Source: Filosporella fistucella
Lineage: Eukaryota > Ascomycota > Leotiomycetes > Helotiales
DNA: 64,000 nt
NCBI GenBank assembly: GCA_030077755.1
Contig: JAQJZZ010000005.1
Coordinates: forward strand, 1,364,001-1,428,000
Direction: 5' to 3'
Below are positions 1-11,144 of this stretch, in pieces. Each line of letters opens with the position of its first letter. The first letter of the stretch is position 1. The notes under the pieces were generated by a model. The model was not told the origin of the DNA, did no database searches, and worked only from the letters and a program-made list of their open reading frames with translations. Made by a program: the position numbers and the translations under genes.

Positions 1-60
1 TCGAGATAAGCTCTTTACTTTGAAATTTTAGACAATATTTATTATATTATTAGGAATAAA

Positions 61-850
61 GCATAAGTTATTAATATCCTTTTACCCATAAATGGATAAT
101 TAAATAAAACGATTAAACCAGATAATAGAAACGTACTTATAATATTATATAAATTACTAGTAGGATAATTAGGTAAAAATGCTTCTTATTACGTAATTCG
201 CATATAATAATATAAGCATAGAGATAACCTAGGTCTCACCGTTTTATACTAATTATAGCTATAACCCAATAGCTTATAAAATACCTAAGCCGACTTTGGT
301 TATAGCTAAAGAAGCTATTATATAGGTAAATTAATTAAAATTGCTATATTAAGAACTTATAAAGGATATATGATTCTTCGCGAAAAGATTAGCGTCTTAT
401 TATAATAAAGGATATAATATGAAATCTATGCTTAAAAAGAGGGATAAAGTTTACTTAATTTACCATAATATTTAAATAAAGCGATTAAGTAATAAATTAG
501 ACTATAAAAAATTGGGACTATTTAAAATTATTAAGGTTAAGGGACTAGTGAATTATTAACTCTAATTATTAAAAAATATAAGGATATACCCGGTATTCCA
601 TATTTCCCTCCTTAAATTAGCATTACCGGGGGCACTACCCGCCCTTAATATTAATATTAAACTAATTAACTTACTCGCGGAGTATAAAGTAGAGAAAATA
701 TTAAATTATAAGATAATTAATAAGATAATTAAATACTTAATTAGGTAAAAAGGTTATTTATCCTTAGAAAATATATAAGAGCCTAAATTAAACCTTTATT
801 ACCCGGAATTCCTTAATAAATTCTATTAGGCAAACTTAGACCTGCCTAAA
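61..850 (+). pseudogene. Ty3/gypsy integrase C-terminus plus chromodomain remnant
   Basis: Around 61-200 the decayed frame keeps the fungal gypsy integrase pattern that normally reads HPQTDGQTERVNQ..LEQYLR..NY.QDNW; residues such as YP.MDN, KRLNQ.IE.YL and NY can be picked out between stops. Around 480-620 the pattern KLDYKKLG.F.I, then PVFH.SLL.LA is the linker before the chromodomain. From about 680 to 800 EYKVEKIL and KGY.S.EN..EP.LN match a chromodomain (family consensus: eYeVEkIl, W-KGY, ENTWEP). Several stops interrupt it, so no protein is made. The chromodomain normally steers integration to heterochromatin. Confidence 0.75.
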
Positions 851-929
851 AAGTCTTATTAGAGAAGTCTAATAGCGCCTCGATATTAATAGGGATAAAG
901 AAGCTATCGCTAGCTAAGGGCGGGGTAAG

Positions 930-1120
930 AGGACGGTTAAGAGAAGCGAGCTTCTTCTTCTCTGCCGCCTCCCGTGCCTCCGCCTCCTCTAATTCCTCTA
1001 TATTCTTTAAACCCTAGCGGAGCATCTTAGCTCCCCGTTTCTTTAAAAATTTACGCTAACGCGCGAGACGGTTTAAATGGCTAGCGGCTGCGGCTATGGC
1101 CTATGCTAATTAAGTAACCT
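930..1120 (-). pseudogene. Antisense ORF remnant between gypsy pol and 3' LTR
   Basis: Read on the minus strand this stretch gives a charged, helical-looking segment rich in Arg, Lys, Glu and Ala: RKFLKKRGAKMLR, then NIEELEEAEAREAAEKKK. Its stops are TAG or TAA where CAG/CAA would restore the helix, the pattern expected of RIP acting on a once-open frame. It lies between the chromodomain and the 3' LTR in opposite orientation to pol. Some fungal gypsy elements are known to carry an extra antisense ORF here. I cannot assign a function. Local GC content is higher than in the flanks. Confidence 0.45.
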
Positions 1121-1472
1121 CTTTATGAGCTTGCTATTCCTTAGTATCTAGTTTATCTTTTATTCATTTTAGAGCATCCTAATCGCTAATTGCTAGCATT
1201 TTAATATTATATTTCCTTTTAAGACATGCGTATTTTAAATACCTTAATAGGTTTAAAGAAATAATGCATGTCTTTTTAATTTTTTTATAAAGAGAATAGG
1301 GCATAATTTTATATCCTAAGGATTTAATTCTTTAGGTGAGATATATGCGTTCACGAATTTTCTTATTTATATTAGAGGATATAATAAAAAGGAAGAAAGG
1401 CTATAAGGGGACGTTAATATTTCCTTTAATATACTTAAGTATAAGGACCACGCTAACTTAAGGAAGGGATAG

Positions 1473-1845
1473 TGTTATGGTCACATTATAAAAAGGCCTT
1501 AAGCATTATAATATGCCTAAGGCCGATATGGGCCTTAGGAATAGAGGATCTAGGGACCTAGTAGGCCTAAGGAAGAAAGGATCCCATAACTAATATTACG
1601 TGATAAATCCTAGGATCTTTAGGATCCTAGGATTTAGTATTAGGGATCCTAAGATCCCTAGGATCCAATTAAGAATAAAGGTTTTATATAAGACTAGCAC
1701 TTCTGCTATTAGATAAGAGCTTCATGCTTAACTTTAAATAATATTCTTTATATTTAATAATATTATAATTAAAACGTCTTCGTGATATACCTATCCCTTA
1801 CCTAAAACCATTATATGAGCATTGGCCCGTATAGCAACCGTTATA
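1473..1845 (+). repeat. Putative gypsy 3' LTR
   Basis: It starts TGTTATGGTCAC directly after a purine-rich tract and appears to end near CGTTATA (a RIP-altered ..TTACA would give the usual CA end). A run of overlapping GGATCC/CCTAGG palindromes lies inside at about 1545-1672. The right end is uncertain and I found no matching target-site duplication. Confidence 0.5.
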
Positions 1846-2471
1846 ATTTAGTCTTCTTTACCTTTATTTTTTATTCTTCTTTTATTTAATAAAGCCTTAT
1901 ATAAATATATATTATATTAAGCATTTTTAAATATTTTTCTTAAAGTTTATTATTTTTATAATATTAAGAATTAAATATATAAATATAAAGCTTAATTTAA
2001 TATAATTAAATTATTTTATTTATTATATTAATCTTAAAAAATAATATAAGAAGAAAATTATAATTTTATAAAAAAAAAATTATTCTTATTTCTTTAATGC
2101 TTTTAAAATAACAATAAAATAATTTAATATAATATTTATAAAGTTATTTTCTTATTTTATTTATTTTCTTTAATCTTTATATATAAAAGCTTTTAATCAA
2201 ATAAAGTTTTATTATTCTTAATGTATTAATAAATTTTTTTTAAAAAGTAAACTTAATTATAATATTATTATCTTTATATATAATTTATTAAATATTTATA
2301 ATTATATTTTTATTTAAGAAATAATAAAATTAAGGATTAAAATTATAAGATTATAATTCTTAAATAAGGATAAAATAATAACAATATTTTATATTAAAGA
2401 AAATTAATATTAAAAAAATATATATAATTTAAAAACTTTAAAATATATATTAAAAATAATTAAACCCTTTA
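1846..2471. other. AT-rich spacer without recognisable genes
   Basis: Extremely AT-rich sequence with homopolymer runs and stops in all frames. I see no coding or RNA feature; it is probably RIP-degraded repeat DNA of unknown origin. Confidence 0.6.
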
Positions 2472-2476
2472 TAAAT

Positions 2477-3038
2477 TGTTAGATTTATAATTATTAAATT
2501 TTTTAAATTTTTTAAAAAAAATTTTAAAAAGGAGAAAACCTTTTAAGAAAAGATTTCTTATAATCTAACCGTAATAAGTTATTATAAAATTATATATAAG
2601 CTTATTAATACTATTATTACTTATATTATAAGTTATAGCTTCCTATTATGGCTTAGCGTCTTTATATAAATAATGTTAGGTTTTTTAAACTTTTGGAAAG
2701 TTCTAATAACTTTGGATTTCTAATCAATTAGCTAAAATTGACGTAATGGATTACGCGTTCTTATATGTGATTATTAATTAATGATATTACATAGCTTATA
2801 ATATTATTAATATTAATAGTAGATTTCTAATTAATAGAATCTACTAGAATTAATTATTTAAATATTTAAATCGAGTCAATTCCTGTATTTAAGAATTAAG
2901 TAAAAAGTCAAGTAAAAATATACTTATTATTATTACTCCTTATTAAAAAGCCTCACAGCTTAAGCGATACTTCCACCCTCCTTTGATATATATATATAAT
3001 TAAGGTTTCCCCCCTTATTTTATATTTTATATCTTATA
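2477..3038 (+). repeat. Solo LTR of the copia family, with 5-bp target-site duplication
   Basis: It begins TGTTAGATTTATAATTATTA and ends ..TATCTTATA, the same ends as the LTR next to the copia primer-binding site at 10607. It is flanked by TAAAT at 2472-2476 and TAAAT at 3039-3043, a perfect 5-bp duplication. Three other copies of the same repeat are in the window (3910-4480, 8407-8976, 10607-11139). A solo LTR is normally left by LTR-LTR recombination. Confidence 0.85.
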
Positions 3039-3043
3039 TAAAT

Positions 3044-3904
3044 TAAGTTTAAAGTACTATTAATAATAATATTAAATCAATTATATTAATAATTAATTCT
3101 TTAATTTAATTCCCTTTTATTATTTTAATTAAGCTTTTATTAATAATAATATAAAAGTTATAAAATTAAGAAAATAAAAAGTAAAAAAGGAAAAAAAGGT
3201 AATAAGCATAAAAAATAATATAATTTATAATATTAAATAAATTATTAAAGTTAAATTAATTAAGTTTAACAAAATTCATATAAATAATGTAATTTAAAGG
3301 TCTTTTATTAAGCTTATAATTATAAAGGAAGCTTTATTAAAAGCATATTAATAAAAATTAAAGATTTAAAAAAATAAAATAATAAATATAAGATTAAGAA
3401 AAAAAAGTTTAAAAAGTGTATATTAATTTAATTCTTAAAAATTAATACTTTAATTATAATTTTATTTTTATTAATCTTATAATCCTTAATAAAATTATTA
3501 TAATAAGCTTAAAATTTATAAGTTAAAAGGGATTTATAAAGGGATTTATAATTAATTTAATAAGAAAAATTATAAATAAAATAAATTTAAAGTTTAATTT
3601 TATTAATATTAATATTAATAATATTTAATTTATATATCTTTTAAATATATTCTTTATTCTTAATAAATATTTATAATTATTAATAATTCTTTATTATAAA
3701 TTTTATAATATAATTTTATTAATAATAATTTATAAGAATAATAAATAAATAATTATAATTTTCTTAAATTATTAAGTTAGCTAAGTATAACTTTAATAAT
3801 AAAATTAAAAAGAATTATTTTAATTATAAATTAATAATTAAAATTAAGGCTTTTATAAATAAAATTTTAAGTTTTTTAAATCTTTAATTAGCTTTATTAT
3901 TTTA
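3044..3904. other. AT-rich spacer without recognisable genes
   Basis: Very AT-rich, stops in all frames, no domain or RNA recognised. It separates the solo LTR from the copia element. Confidence 0.6.
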
Positions 3905-3909
3905 TTTAA

Positions 3910-4480
3910 TATAAGATATATAATATATAATATAAATAAGGGGTAAGCCTTTATTATATATATATATTAAAGGAGGGTGGAAGTATCGCTTAAGCTATAA
4001 GGCTTATTAATAAGGAGTAATAATAATAAGTATATATATTTTTTTACTTGACTTTTTTACTTGAAACTTAAATATAGGAATTAACTCGATTTAAATATTT
4101 AAAAAATTAATTCTAATAGATTTTATTAATTAAAAATCCACTATTAATATTAATAATATTATAGGCTATGTAATATTATTAATTAATAATCACATATAAG
4201 GACGCGTAATCTATTACGTTAATTTAGCTAATTAATTAAAAATCCAAAGTTATTAAAACTTTTCAAAAGTTTAAAAAACCTAAAAATATTTATATAAAAA
4301 CGTTAAGCCATAATAAGAAGTTATAACTTATAATATAAGTAACAATAATATTAATAAGTTTATATATAATTTTATAGTAACTTATTATGATTAGATTATA
4401 AGAAATCTTTTTTTAAAAAAGTTTTCTCCTTTTTTAAAATTTTTTTAAAAAGAAAATTTTAAAAATTAAAAATTTAATAC
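3910..4480 (-). repeat. Copia 3' LTR (5' edge damaged)
   Basis: Reverse-complement copy of the 2477-3038 repeat. Its minus-strand 3' end (..ATCTTATA) is intact, but the first 15-20 bases (TGTTAGATTTATAAT) next to the RNase H end are missing or altered. It begins about 45 bp after the pol stop at 4526, the expected place for a 3' LTR. Confidence 0.75.
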
Positions 4481-4525
4481 GCCTTCTTATAATAAGTACT
4501 TAAGAAATTATTTAAGCTTATTATT

Positions 4526-6599
4526 TTTAACTTATAAAATTAAGCTCTTTTAAGAGGTTTTTATATTTAATCTTTTTCAAAGCCTTAATTAATCCATTAG
4601 CTTTTTGTTTATTAATAGGAATATATATTAAATCTATTATTCCTTCTAATATAAGATTTCTTATATAGTGATATTTAACGGCTATATGCTTTATTCTCTC
4701 GTGATATATAGGATTATATCCTAGTAATAAAGCTCCGTTATTATCCGTATATAAAGGGAGCTTCTTTTGCGTATAAAAGCCTAATTCTTTTAATAGGCTT
4801 ATTATATAAATAGCTTCCTTAGTAGCAGCGTTTATAGCTATATATTCAGCTTCCGTAGTGCTTTGTGCTATTATAGATTGTAATTTAGAACGCTATGATA
4901 TAGGCCCATTAGCTAAATAAAATATATAACCCGTAATAGATTTAGCCGTACTAATATCTCCGGCATAATCTGCGTCACAATAGCCGCTTATATAATGGCT
5001 ATTAATATTATTATTCTCATATTTAATAGAATAATTAATAGTTCCTTTTAAATATCTTAATATTCTTTTAATAGCTATAAAGTGTTCTTTACTAGGGTTA
5101 TTAGCATATCTAGCTAATTTAATAACTAAATAAGCTATATCGGGTCTAGTGCCTAATATTAGATATAATAGGCTCCCTATTATCCCTTGATATTCTTTAA
5201 TATCTTCTTTATTTGCTTATCCCTTATTAGGGATTAATTTTAAATTAATATCAAGAGGAATATTAATAGGATTACAATTAGCTATATTATATTTTTCTAA
5301 TATTTTAGTTATATATTTAGCTTGGCTTAATATTAAAGATTTATTATTATTATTATTATTTATAATAATATCTATTCCTAAATAATCTTTAATAATCCCT
5401 AACTCTTTAATTTAAAAATAATTTTTAAGAGTTTTAATAAGAATATTAATATTATCCTTATTAGGGCCTATAATAGCTAAATCGTCTACATAAATACAAA
5501 TAATTATATTTGTAGACTTATTTATAAAAATGCAACTTTCGGCACTTAAGGGCTTATAATTTAATTCTTTTAATTTATTAATAAGTGTAAAATACCAAAT
5601 ATGGGCAGATTGCTTTAATCCGTATAAAGCTTTATTTAATTGTAAATATAAAGCTTTTTTATTATTTATTTTATTACTTAATATTAATAAATTATCTTTT
5701 ACGCCTTCGGGTAAATATAAGCTTATTTTAGCGTTTATATTTCCCTGTGTAAAAGCAGAAATCATATTAATTTTATAAATATAATAATTATTTAATAAAG
5801 CTAAGGCAAATACAATTTTCCAAGCTATTTGCTTAATTACGGCTGCAAAAGACTCTATATAATCTTTACCGTAAATTTGCTCAAAGCCTTTAGCTACAAA
5901 CCTAGCTTTAAATTCGTAATAATTATTATTATTATCTTTTAATTTATAAGCCCACCTAGTTTTAATAGGTGTTATATTAGATTTATTAGAAATAGTAATA
6001 ATATCCTAAGTATTATTAAGATTTAAAGTATTTAATTCTTTTTGCATAGCTTTAATTCAATAATCTTTATAAGGATTATTATCATTAATAGCTTCTTTAT
6101 AAGATTTAGGCTCTAAAATAATAGTATTATCTTTTAATTGATTTTTATAAATAATAATTTTATCGGATTCTAAATCTTTATTATTATTATCTTTAATACT
6201 ATTATCGCCCTCTATTTTAGAGGTTAAATATGCTATGGAAGCCAAATTATATAAGCTATTATTAATAGTAAAATTAGCTTCTTTTGATTTAGATCGAGTT
6301 TTAGGTCCTTTATAAAACTCTTTATTTAATTTATCTAAATCATCTTCTTCGCTATTTTCGCTATTTTCGCTATTATCGCTAATATTAATATTATTTTTAT
6401 TTTTATTATTATTATCAATATTAGATTTATTTACTTCTAATATATCTAAATTATTATTTTCTTTATTATCGATATTTAAAGGAATTTCTTTAATAATAAT
6501 ATCTTGATTATTATTATTAAAAGTAGGATTATTTAATAAATTTTTAATAAAATTATAATCCTTTGAATCTTCTTCTAATAATTTATTAAAGTCCAAATT
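4526..6599 (-). pseudogene. Copia reverse transcriptase and RNase H (degraded), with acidic linker
   Basis: 6596-6057 encodes an Asn/Asp/Glu-rich linker ending in GPKTRSKSK and NDNNPYKDY, the usual spacer between integrase and RT. From about 6050 the RT reads KTRWAYKLK, ARFVAKGFEQ, DY.ESFAAV, then NMISAFTQGNI, LNKALYGLKQSA and the catalytic YVDD (in CIYVDDLAIIG, about 5480-5510). RNase H (about 4990-4560) retains DSDYAGD, SITGYIF, AQSTTEAEYIA, YTDNNGAL and HIAVKYHYIR. Some stops and shifts break the frame, for example near 5400 and 6010. The domain order and motifs are typical of Ty1/copia. Confidence 0.85.
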
Positions 6600-7506
6600 T
6601 AATTCATATTTATCTTTATAAATTAAATCTTCTTTAATAATTATATCTCGACTACTTATTACTTTATTTAAAGTAGGGATATAAACTAAATAATTATTAG
6701 AAGATTCCCACCCTATTAATATACCGCTATTAGCTTTATTATTTAGCTTTCCTAAATTAGCTTTATTAGCTCTTATTTCCTTAGGAATTAAAGTATAGCA
6801 TAAGGAGCCTAATACTTTAATATGCGATATATCGGGTTTATCTTTAAAAATCGATATATAAGGAATATTATTAATAGAACTATTATATGTCCTATTTTTA
6901 ATATTTATAATAGATTTAATTAAAATAAGGCCAGAGATATAAGGGAATATTTTTATTATAGCATATAGTTATTAGCCTTTCTAATATATATCGATTTAAT
7001 CGCTCACTTATACCATTTTGTTCTTGGCTATAAGGGCTAATTAAATCGATATAAATTCCCTTATTTTTAATAAAAGTATTCCACTTATTATTAATAAATT
7101 CTTTTGCATTATCGGAATGTAATCCTTTAATAGTAATATTAAATTGATTTTTTAATAAATTATATAATTCTATTAATTTATCTATAGCTTCGGATTTATA
7201 TTTAATAGCATAAATATAAACGGCTTTACTACTTCTGCAAGTAAAAGTAATAAAATAACGCTCGCCTTTTAGGCCTAATATTCTAAAAGGTCCGGCTATA
7301 TCTAAATCAAAATAAGTAAGAATCTCTTTATTTATATTTAAAGGCTTATAACTAATATTTTTAGTTATTTTACCTATAATACAAGATTCACAATTATTTA
7401 AATCAATTTTACTATTTTCAGGTAATTTATATCCTATAGTACTATTTATTGTTTTAATTAAATAGTCTTTATTTAAGTGATTTAGCCTTTTGTGAATTAA
7501 ATCCAT
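6600..7506 (-). pseudogene. Copia integrase (degraded)
   Basis: A well-preserved stretch (7506-6916) starts with the zinc-binding pre-integrase region, HKRLNHLN followed by NCESCIIGK. The rve catalytic core follows: DLDIAGPF (first Asp), GLHSDNAKEF (second Asp) and SQEQNGISERLNR (catalytic Glu). The C-terminal part continues to about 6600 with the copia-type VLGSLCYTLIP and GILIGWESSNNYLVYIP. This is the strand-transfer enzyme that would insert the element's cDNA. The catalytic D-D-E is still visible, but the complete polyprotein frame is broken. Confidence 0.85.
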
Positions 7507-8401
7507 ATTAAGCTTACTTATATTAATATTTTTATTTACTTGATAAATAACGTTTTTTAAATATTTATTATCAATTTTTAAATTTAGATAATATGCGTTA
7601 TTAATCCAATTTGCTATAATAGTAATATTATTTTTATTATTTACTATTTTAGCTATATTACTATTAAAAGTAATATCCCATCCTTTATTTGTAAGGGTTT
7701 TAGTAGATAATAAAGTAGCTTTTAAATCCGGGATATAATTAACCCCTTTAATTAATATTTCCTTATTATTAGCTAAAATAGGTATATCACCTATTCCTTT
7801 AATAGCTAATTTAAATCCATTTGCAATAATAATAAAGGAATTACTAACTGGCTTATAATTAATAAGCCAATTCCTATTGGGCGTATAATGGTCAGATGCA
7901 CCTGAGTCTAAAATTATTTTATTATTAATAATAAAATTATTATTATTATTATTAATAGCAGATATAAGGGTTTTATCTGAATTATTACTTTTATTAAAAT
8001 CCTTTTTATTCTTATTCTTATTCTTATTTTTATCCTTATTTTTAAAAGAATTAGAATTAGAATTAGAATTTCTTAATTCAGGATATTTAATAAAACACTT
8101 GGATTCTAAGTGCCCTTCTTTATTACAATATTTGCAATAAGGAATATTATTCTTATTATTTTTATTTTTAAAATATTTAGAAGTTTTATTAGCTTTTAAA
8201 TTATTATTAAAACGGCTTTCTTTGGCGATTAATTCGCTAATTAATTTATTAATATCGATATTACTTAAATCATTACTGATTTCTTTATATTTTTAACTAA
8301 TTAGCGAATCAAAATTATTATTTAATCCCTTAAATATAATTTAAGCTATAAAGGGATCTGGCATTTTATAGCCTAATTCTTTTAAATAAATAGCCGAGCT
8401 T
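7507..8401 (-). pseudogene. Copia gag C-terminal part, zinc knuckle and aspartic protease (degraded)
   Basis: Minus-strand reading resumes after the nested LTR with AIYLKELGYKMPDPFIA, the second half of the copia gag (UBN2-like) domain. Near 8110-8150 there is a CCHC zinc knuckle, YCKYCNKEGHLESKCF (C-x2-C-x4-H-x4-C). The protease active site, DSGASDHYTPN, lies near 7890-7920, followed by GDIPI. Stops at CAA-like codons (for example after DPFIA) mark decay. Confidence 0.8.
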
Positions 8402-8406
8402 TATAT

Positions 8407-8976
8407 TGTTAGATTTATAATTATTAAATTTTTTAAGAATTTTTTAAAAGTTTTTTAAAAAAGGAGAAAACCTTTTAAGAAAAGATTTCTCATAATCTAA
8501 CCGTAATAAGTTACTATAAAATTATATATAAGCTTGTTAATACTATTATTACCTATATTACAAGTTATAGCTTCCTATTATGGCTTAGCGTCTTTATATA
8601 AATAATGTTAGGTTTTTTGGACCTTTGAAAAGTTCTAGTAACTTTGGATTTTTAATCAATTAGCTAAAATTGACGTAATGGATTACGCGTTCTTATATGT
8701 GATTATTAATTAATAATATCACATAGCTTATAATATTATTAATATTAATAGTGGATTTCTAATCAATAGAATCTACTAGAATTAATTATTTAAATATTTA
8801 AATCGAGTCAATTCCTGTATTTAAGAATTAAGTAAAAAGTCAAGTAAAAATATACTTATTATTATTACTCCTTATTAATAAGCCTCACAGCTTAAGCGAT
8901 ACTTCCACCTTCCTTTGATATATATATATAAATAAAGGTTTACCCCCATAACCTATTATATATTTTATATCTTATA
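8407..8976 (+). repeat. Solo LTR nested inside copia gag
   Basis: Same family as the outer LTRs but inserted in the opposite orientation. It starts TGTTAGATT and ends ATCTTATA, flanked by TATAT (8402-8406 and 8977-8981). Removing the LTR and one TATAT brings the two gag pieces into the same frame (DEYTASI, one stop, SSAIYLKELGYK), so the insertion came after gag was intact. The insertion postdates the host element and later lost its internal part by recombination. Confidence 0.85.
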
Positions 8977-8981
8977 TATAT

Positions 8982-9404
8982 ACTAGCCGTATACTCGTCT
9001 ATATTTTTAAAAGAAGTATAATTAGCTTCTATTAATTGATTTAAATATCTATTAATTAATTTAAAGCTAGAATCGCCATAAGTGGCTTTAATTGCTTCCT
9101 AAAGAAGCTTAGCACTATTTTTATCCTTAAATCTATCTATATTTTCTAAGGATATAATAGATTTAATAGCACCTAAAGCCTTATTATTATTTTTAATAAA
9201 ATCGCTATATCTTTCCTTATATTTAACTCTTAATTTAGGAGTTATAGGCTCATTATCTTCATAATAAAGCGATTTATTAGATGGGTTAATAGTGTTATTT
9301 ATATAAGCCATATAGCCATTTATTTCTAGAAATAGCTTAGCTTTACTAAGCCATTTTATATAATTAGATTTACCTATTAATTTTGGTCCTTTAAAAGAAG
9401 CCAT
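8982..9404 (-). pseudogene. Copia gag N-terminal part (degraded)
   Basis: It begins MASFKGPKLIGKSNYIKWLSK at 9404, the start typical of fungal copia Gag (a retrotransposon Gag domain with W in the IKWL motif). It continues LFLEINGYMAYI and, past a stop near 9098, EAIKATYGDSSFKL.NRYLNQLIEANYTSFKNIDEYTAS, where the nested LTR interrupts it. Gag would form the virus-like particle. It is broken by at least one stop and by the insertion. Confidence 0.8.
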
Positions 9405-10592
9405 TTTTAATTAATAAAACTAATATTATTATTCTTAAGTTATAATTATAATAAATATAATTAGAGTTTATATTTATAATAAGAACGCTCTTTTAGAATT
9501 TAATTTGCTATTATTTAATCTAAAGTTCTAAATAATAGTATTATTAAATAATATGACTAGTATTTATATTATTTAATAATAATTCTATAAAGAGGTTCCT
9601 TAATTTATTAAGATATATATATATATATATATATTTTCTTAATCGTTTTAAGAAATAATATAATAAGTTAATAATAACTTATTTTTATTTATAATAACTT
9701 AAGAATAATTATTCTTATTATATTTAAGTTACTTTTTAAAATAATAGTAAATTTTTTAAAAAAAATTTTAAAAAAAATTTACTTTTAATAAATTGATATA
9801 TAAATCAATTATAATTTAATAAGACCTTAATTAATATATAATATAATAAGTCTTATTATAATCCTTATATTTATTAAAAATAAATAATAAGGAATTGAGA
9901 TTTTAATAATTATTTTTAAATCTTATAATAATAACTTAATAAGAATAATTATTAATAATTATTAAATATATCATAATTATTTGATTATCCTTATGCCCTT
10001 ATAATTGCCTTATTTTAAAAGGTCTTTTTCATAGTTCTTATTAATTACTTATTACCTCTTTCACTTTTATTATTATTATTTTAATATATTCATCTAAATA
10101 TACTTATTATTAATAATAATAAAAATTACTCAAGGTAATTTTCCTTATATTAATAAACGTAATATTTAATATAATTTAACCCTCTCTAAGGATGGCTTTT
10201 TATAAATTATATTAAATATATGATTAATATAATTTAAACTATTTATAATAGAATAGCCACGCCTTTATTTTTTATTTATACCTTCCTTAAGGCTATAAAT
10301 AAGTAAATATAAGGTGGGCACCTTGGTATGAGAATTAGGCTATATAACCGCTATGGTCCTATATATAAGGGATATAAATCGTAATAGCTTCTAGAGGTTT
10401 AAGCTTATTCCCTCGTTTAAACTTAGTCTTAAGGACGCAGGCTATAAATTCTATTATAAGTAATATAATATATAAATATATATATAATAATATATATTTA
10501 TATTAAGGCTTTAAATAGGGTTTAACTCACTTAATAATCTTGAATTAAAAGTAAAAGTAATATTACTTCTTATTTAGCGATTGGTGAAAAAT
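9405..10592 (-). other. Copia leader between primer-binding site and gag
   Basis: About 1.2 kb of AT-rich DNA including a TA dinucleotide run near 9620-9645. A less AT-rich patch at about 10180-10460 resembles neither gag nor LTR and could be a small insertion. No coding sequence recognised. Confidence 0.5.
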
Positions 10593-10606
10593 CCGGGCTC
10601 ATAACC
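10593..10606 (-). other. Copia primer-binding site, half-tRNA(iMet) type
   Basis: On the minus strand GGTTATGAGCCCGG directly abuts the 5' LTR end (..ATCTTATA). Its complement, CCGGGCTCATAACC, is the anticodon arm of initiator tRNA-Met (loop CTCATAA with anticodon CAT). Copia-type elements are known to prime from a cleaved initiator tRNA half, so the pairing is to the anticodon region, not to the tRNA 3' CCA end. Confidence 0.75.
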
Positions 10607-11139
10607 TATAAGATATATTAAATAATATTAAAAGGGGTAAACCTTTATTATATATATATATCAAAGGAGGGTAAAAGTATCGCTTAAGCTATGAGGCTTA
10701 TTAATAAGGAGTAATAATTATAATAAGTATATTTTTTACTTGACTTTTTACTTAATTCTTAAATATAAGAATTAACTCGATTTAAATATTTAAATAATTA
10801 ATTCTAGATTCTATTAATTAAAAATCTACTATTATTAATTAATAATCACATATAAGAACGCGTAATATATTACGTTAATTTAGCTAATTGATTAGAAATC
10901 CAAAGTTATTAAAGCTTTTCAAAAGTTCAAAAAACCTAAAATTATTTATATAAAGACGCTAAGCCATACTAGGAAGCTATAACTTATAATATAAGTAACA
11001 ATAATATTAACAAGCTTATATAAAATTTTATAGTAACTTATTACGGTTAGATTATGAGAAATCTTTTCTTAAAAGGTTTTCTCCTTTTTTTTAAAATTTT
11101 TTAAAAAATTTAAAAAATTTAATAATTATAAATCTAACA
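10607..11139 (-). repeat. Copia 5' LTR
   Basis: Full copy of the LTR on the minus strand, starting TGTTAGATTTATAATTATTA at 11139 and ending ATCTTATA at 10607 next to the primer-binding site. It sets the LTR boundaries for the other three copies. Confidence 0.85.
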
Positions 11140-11144
11140 TAATT

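Larger units (their letters stand above)
1..1845 (+). mobile_element. 3' end of a RIP-degraded Ty3/gypsy (chromovirus-type) retrotransposon
   Basis: The order on the plus strand is integrase C-terminal part, chromodomain, a spacer holding an antisense ORF remnant, a polypurine tract (AAGGAAGGGA, about 1460-1469) and then an LTR-like sequence starting TGTTATGG at 1473. This is the expected 3' half of a Ty3/gypsy element; the 5' part lies outside the window. All frames carry many TAA/TAG stops at places where CAA/CAG is expected, and cytosine is scarce, which fits RIP. The order of parts is seen directly; the family call rests on recognisable integrase and chromodomain residues. Confidence 0.75.
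3910..11139 (-). mobile_element. Ty1/copia retrotransposon, RIP-degraded, with a nested solo LTR
   Basis: On the minus strand the order is 5' LTR (11139-10607), primer-binding site (10606-10593), a leader of about 1.2 kb, gag, protease, integrase, RT, RNase H, a short purine-rich stretch (4488-4481) and 3' LTR (4480-3910). Integrase before RT defines the copia superfamily. A second LTR of the same family, on the plus strand, is inserted in gag. Coding parts contain many stops at CAA/CAG/CGA-like sites. The flanks (TTTAA left, TAATT right) do not form a clear target-site duplication, so the two outer LTRs may have decayed or recombined. The element is not autonomous now. Confidence 0.85.

Noticed and set aside
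2477..4480. Inverted repeat pair (2477-3038 and 3910-4480) as a DNA transposon with long terminal inverted repeats; same idea for 8407-8976 with 10607-11139
   Set aside because: The repeats have LTR ends and their own 5-bp target-site duplications, one abuts a tRNA-type primer-binding site, and the second pair would cut through gag. Solo LTRs in opposite orientation explain them better.
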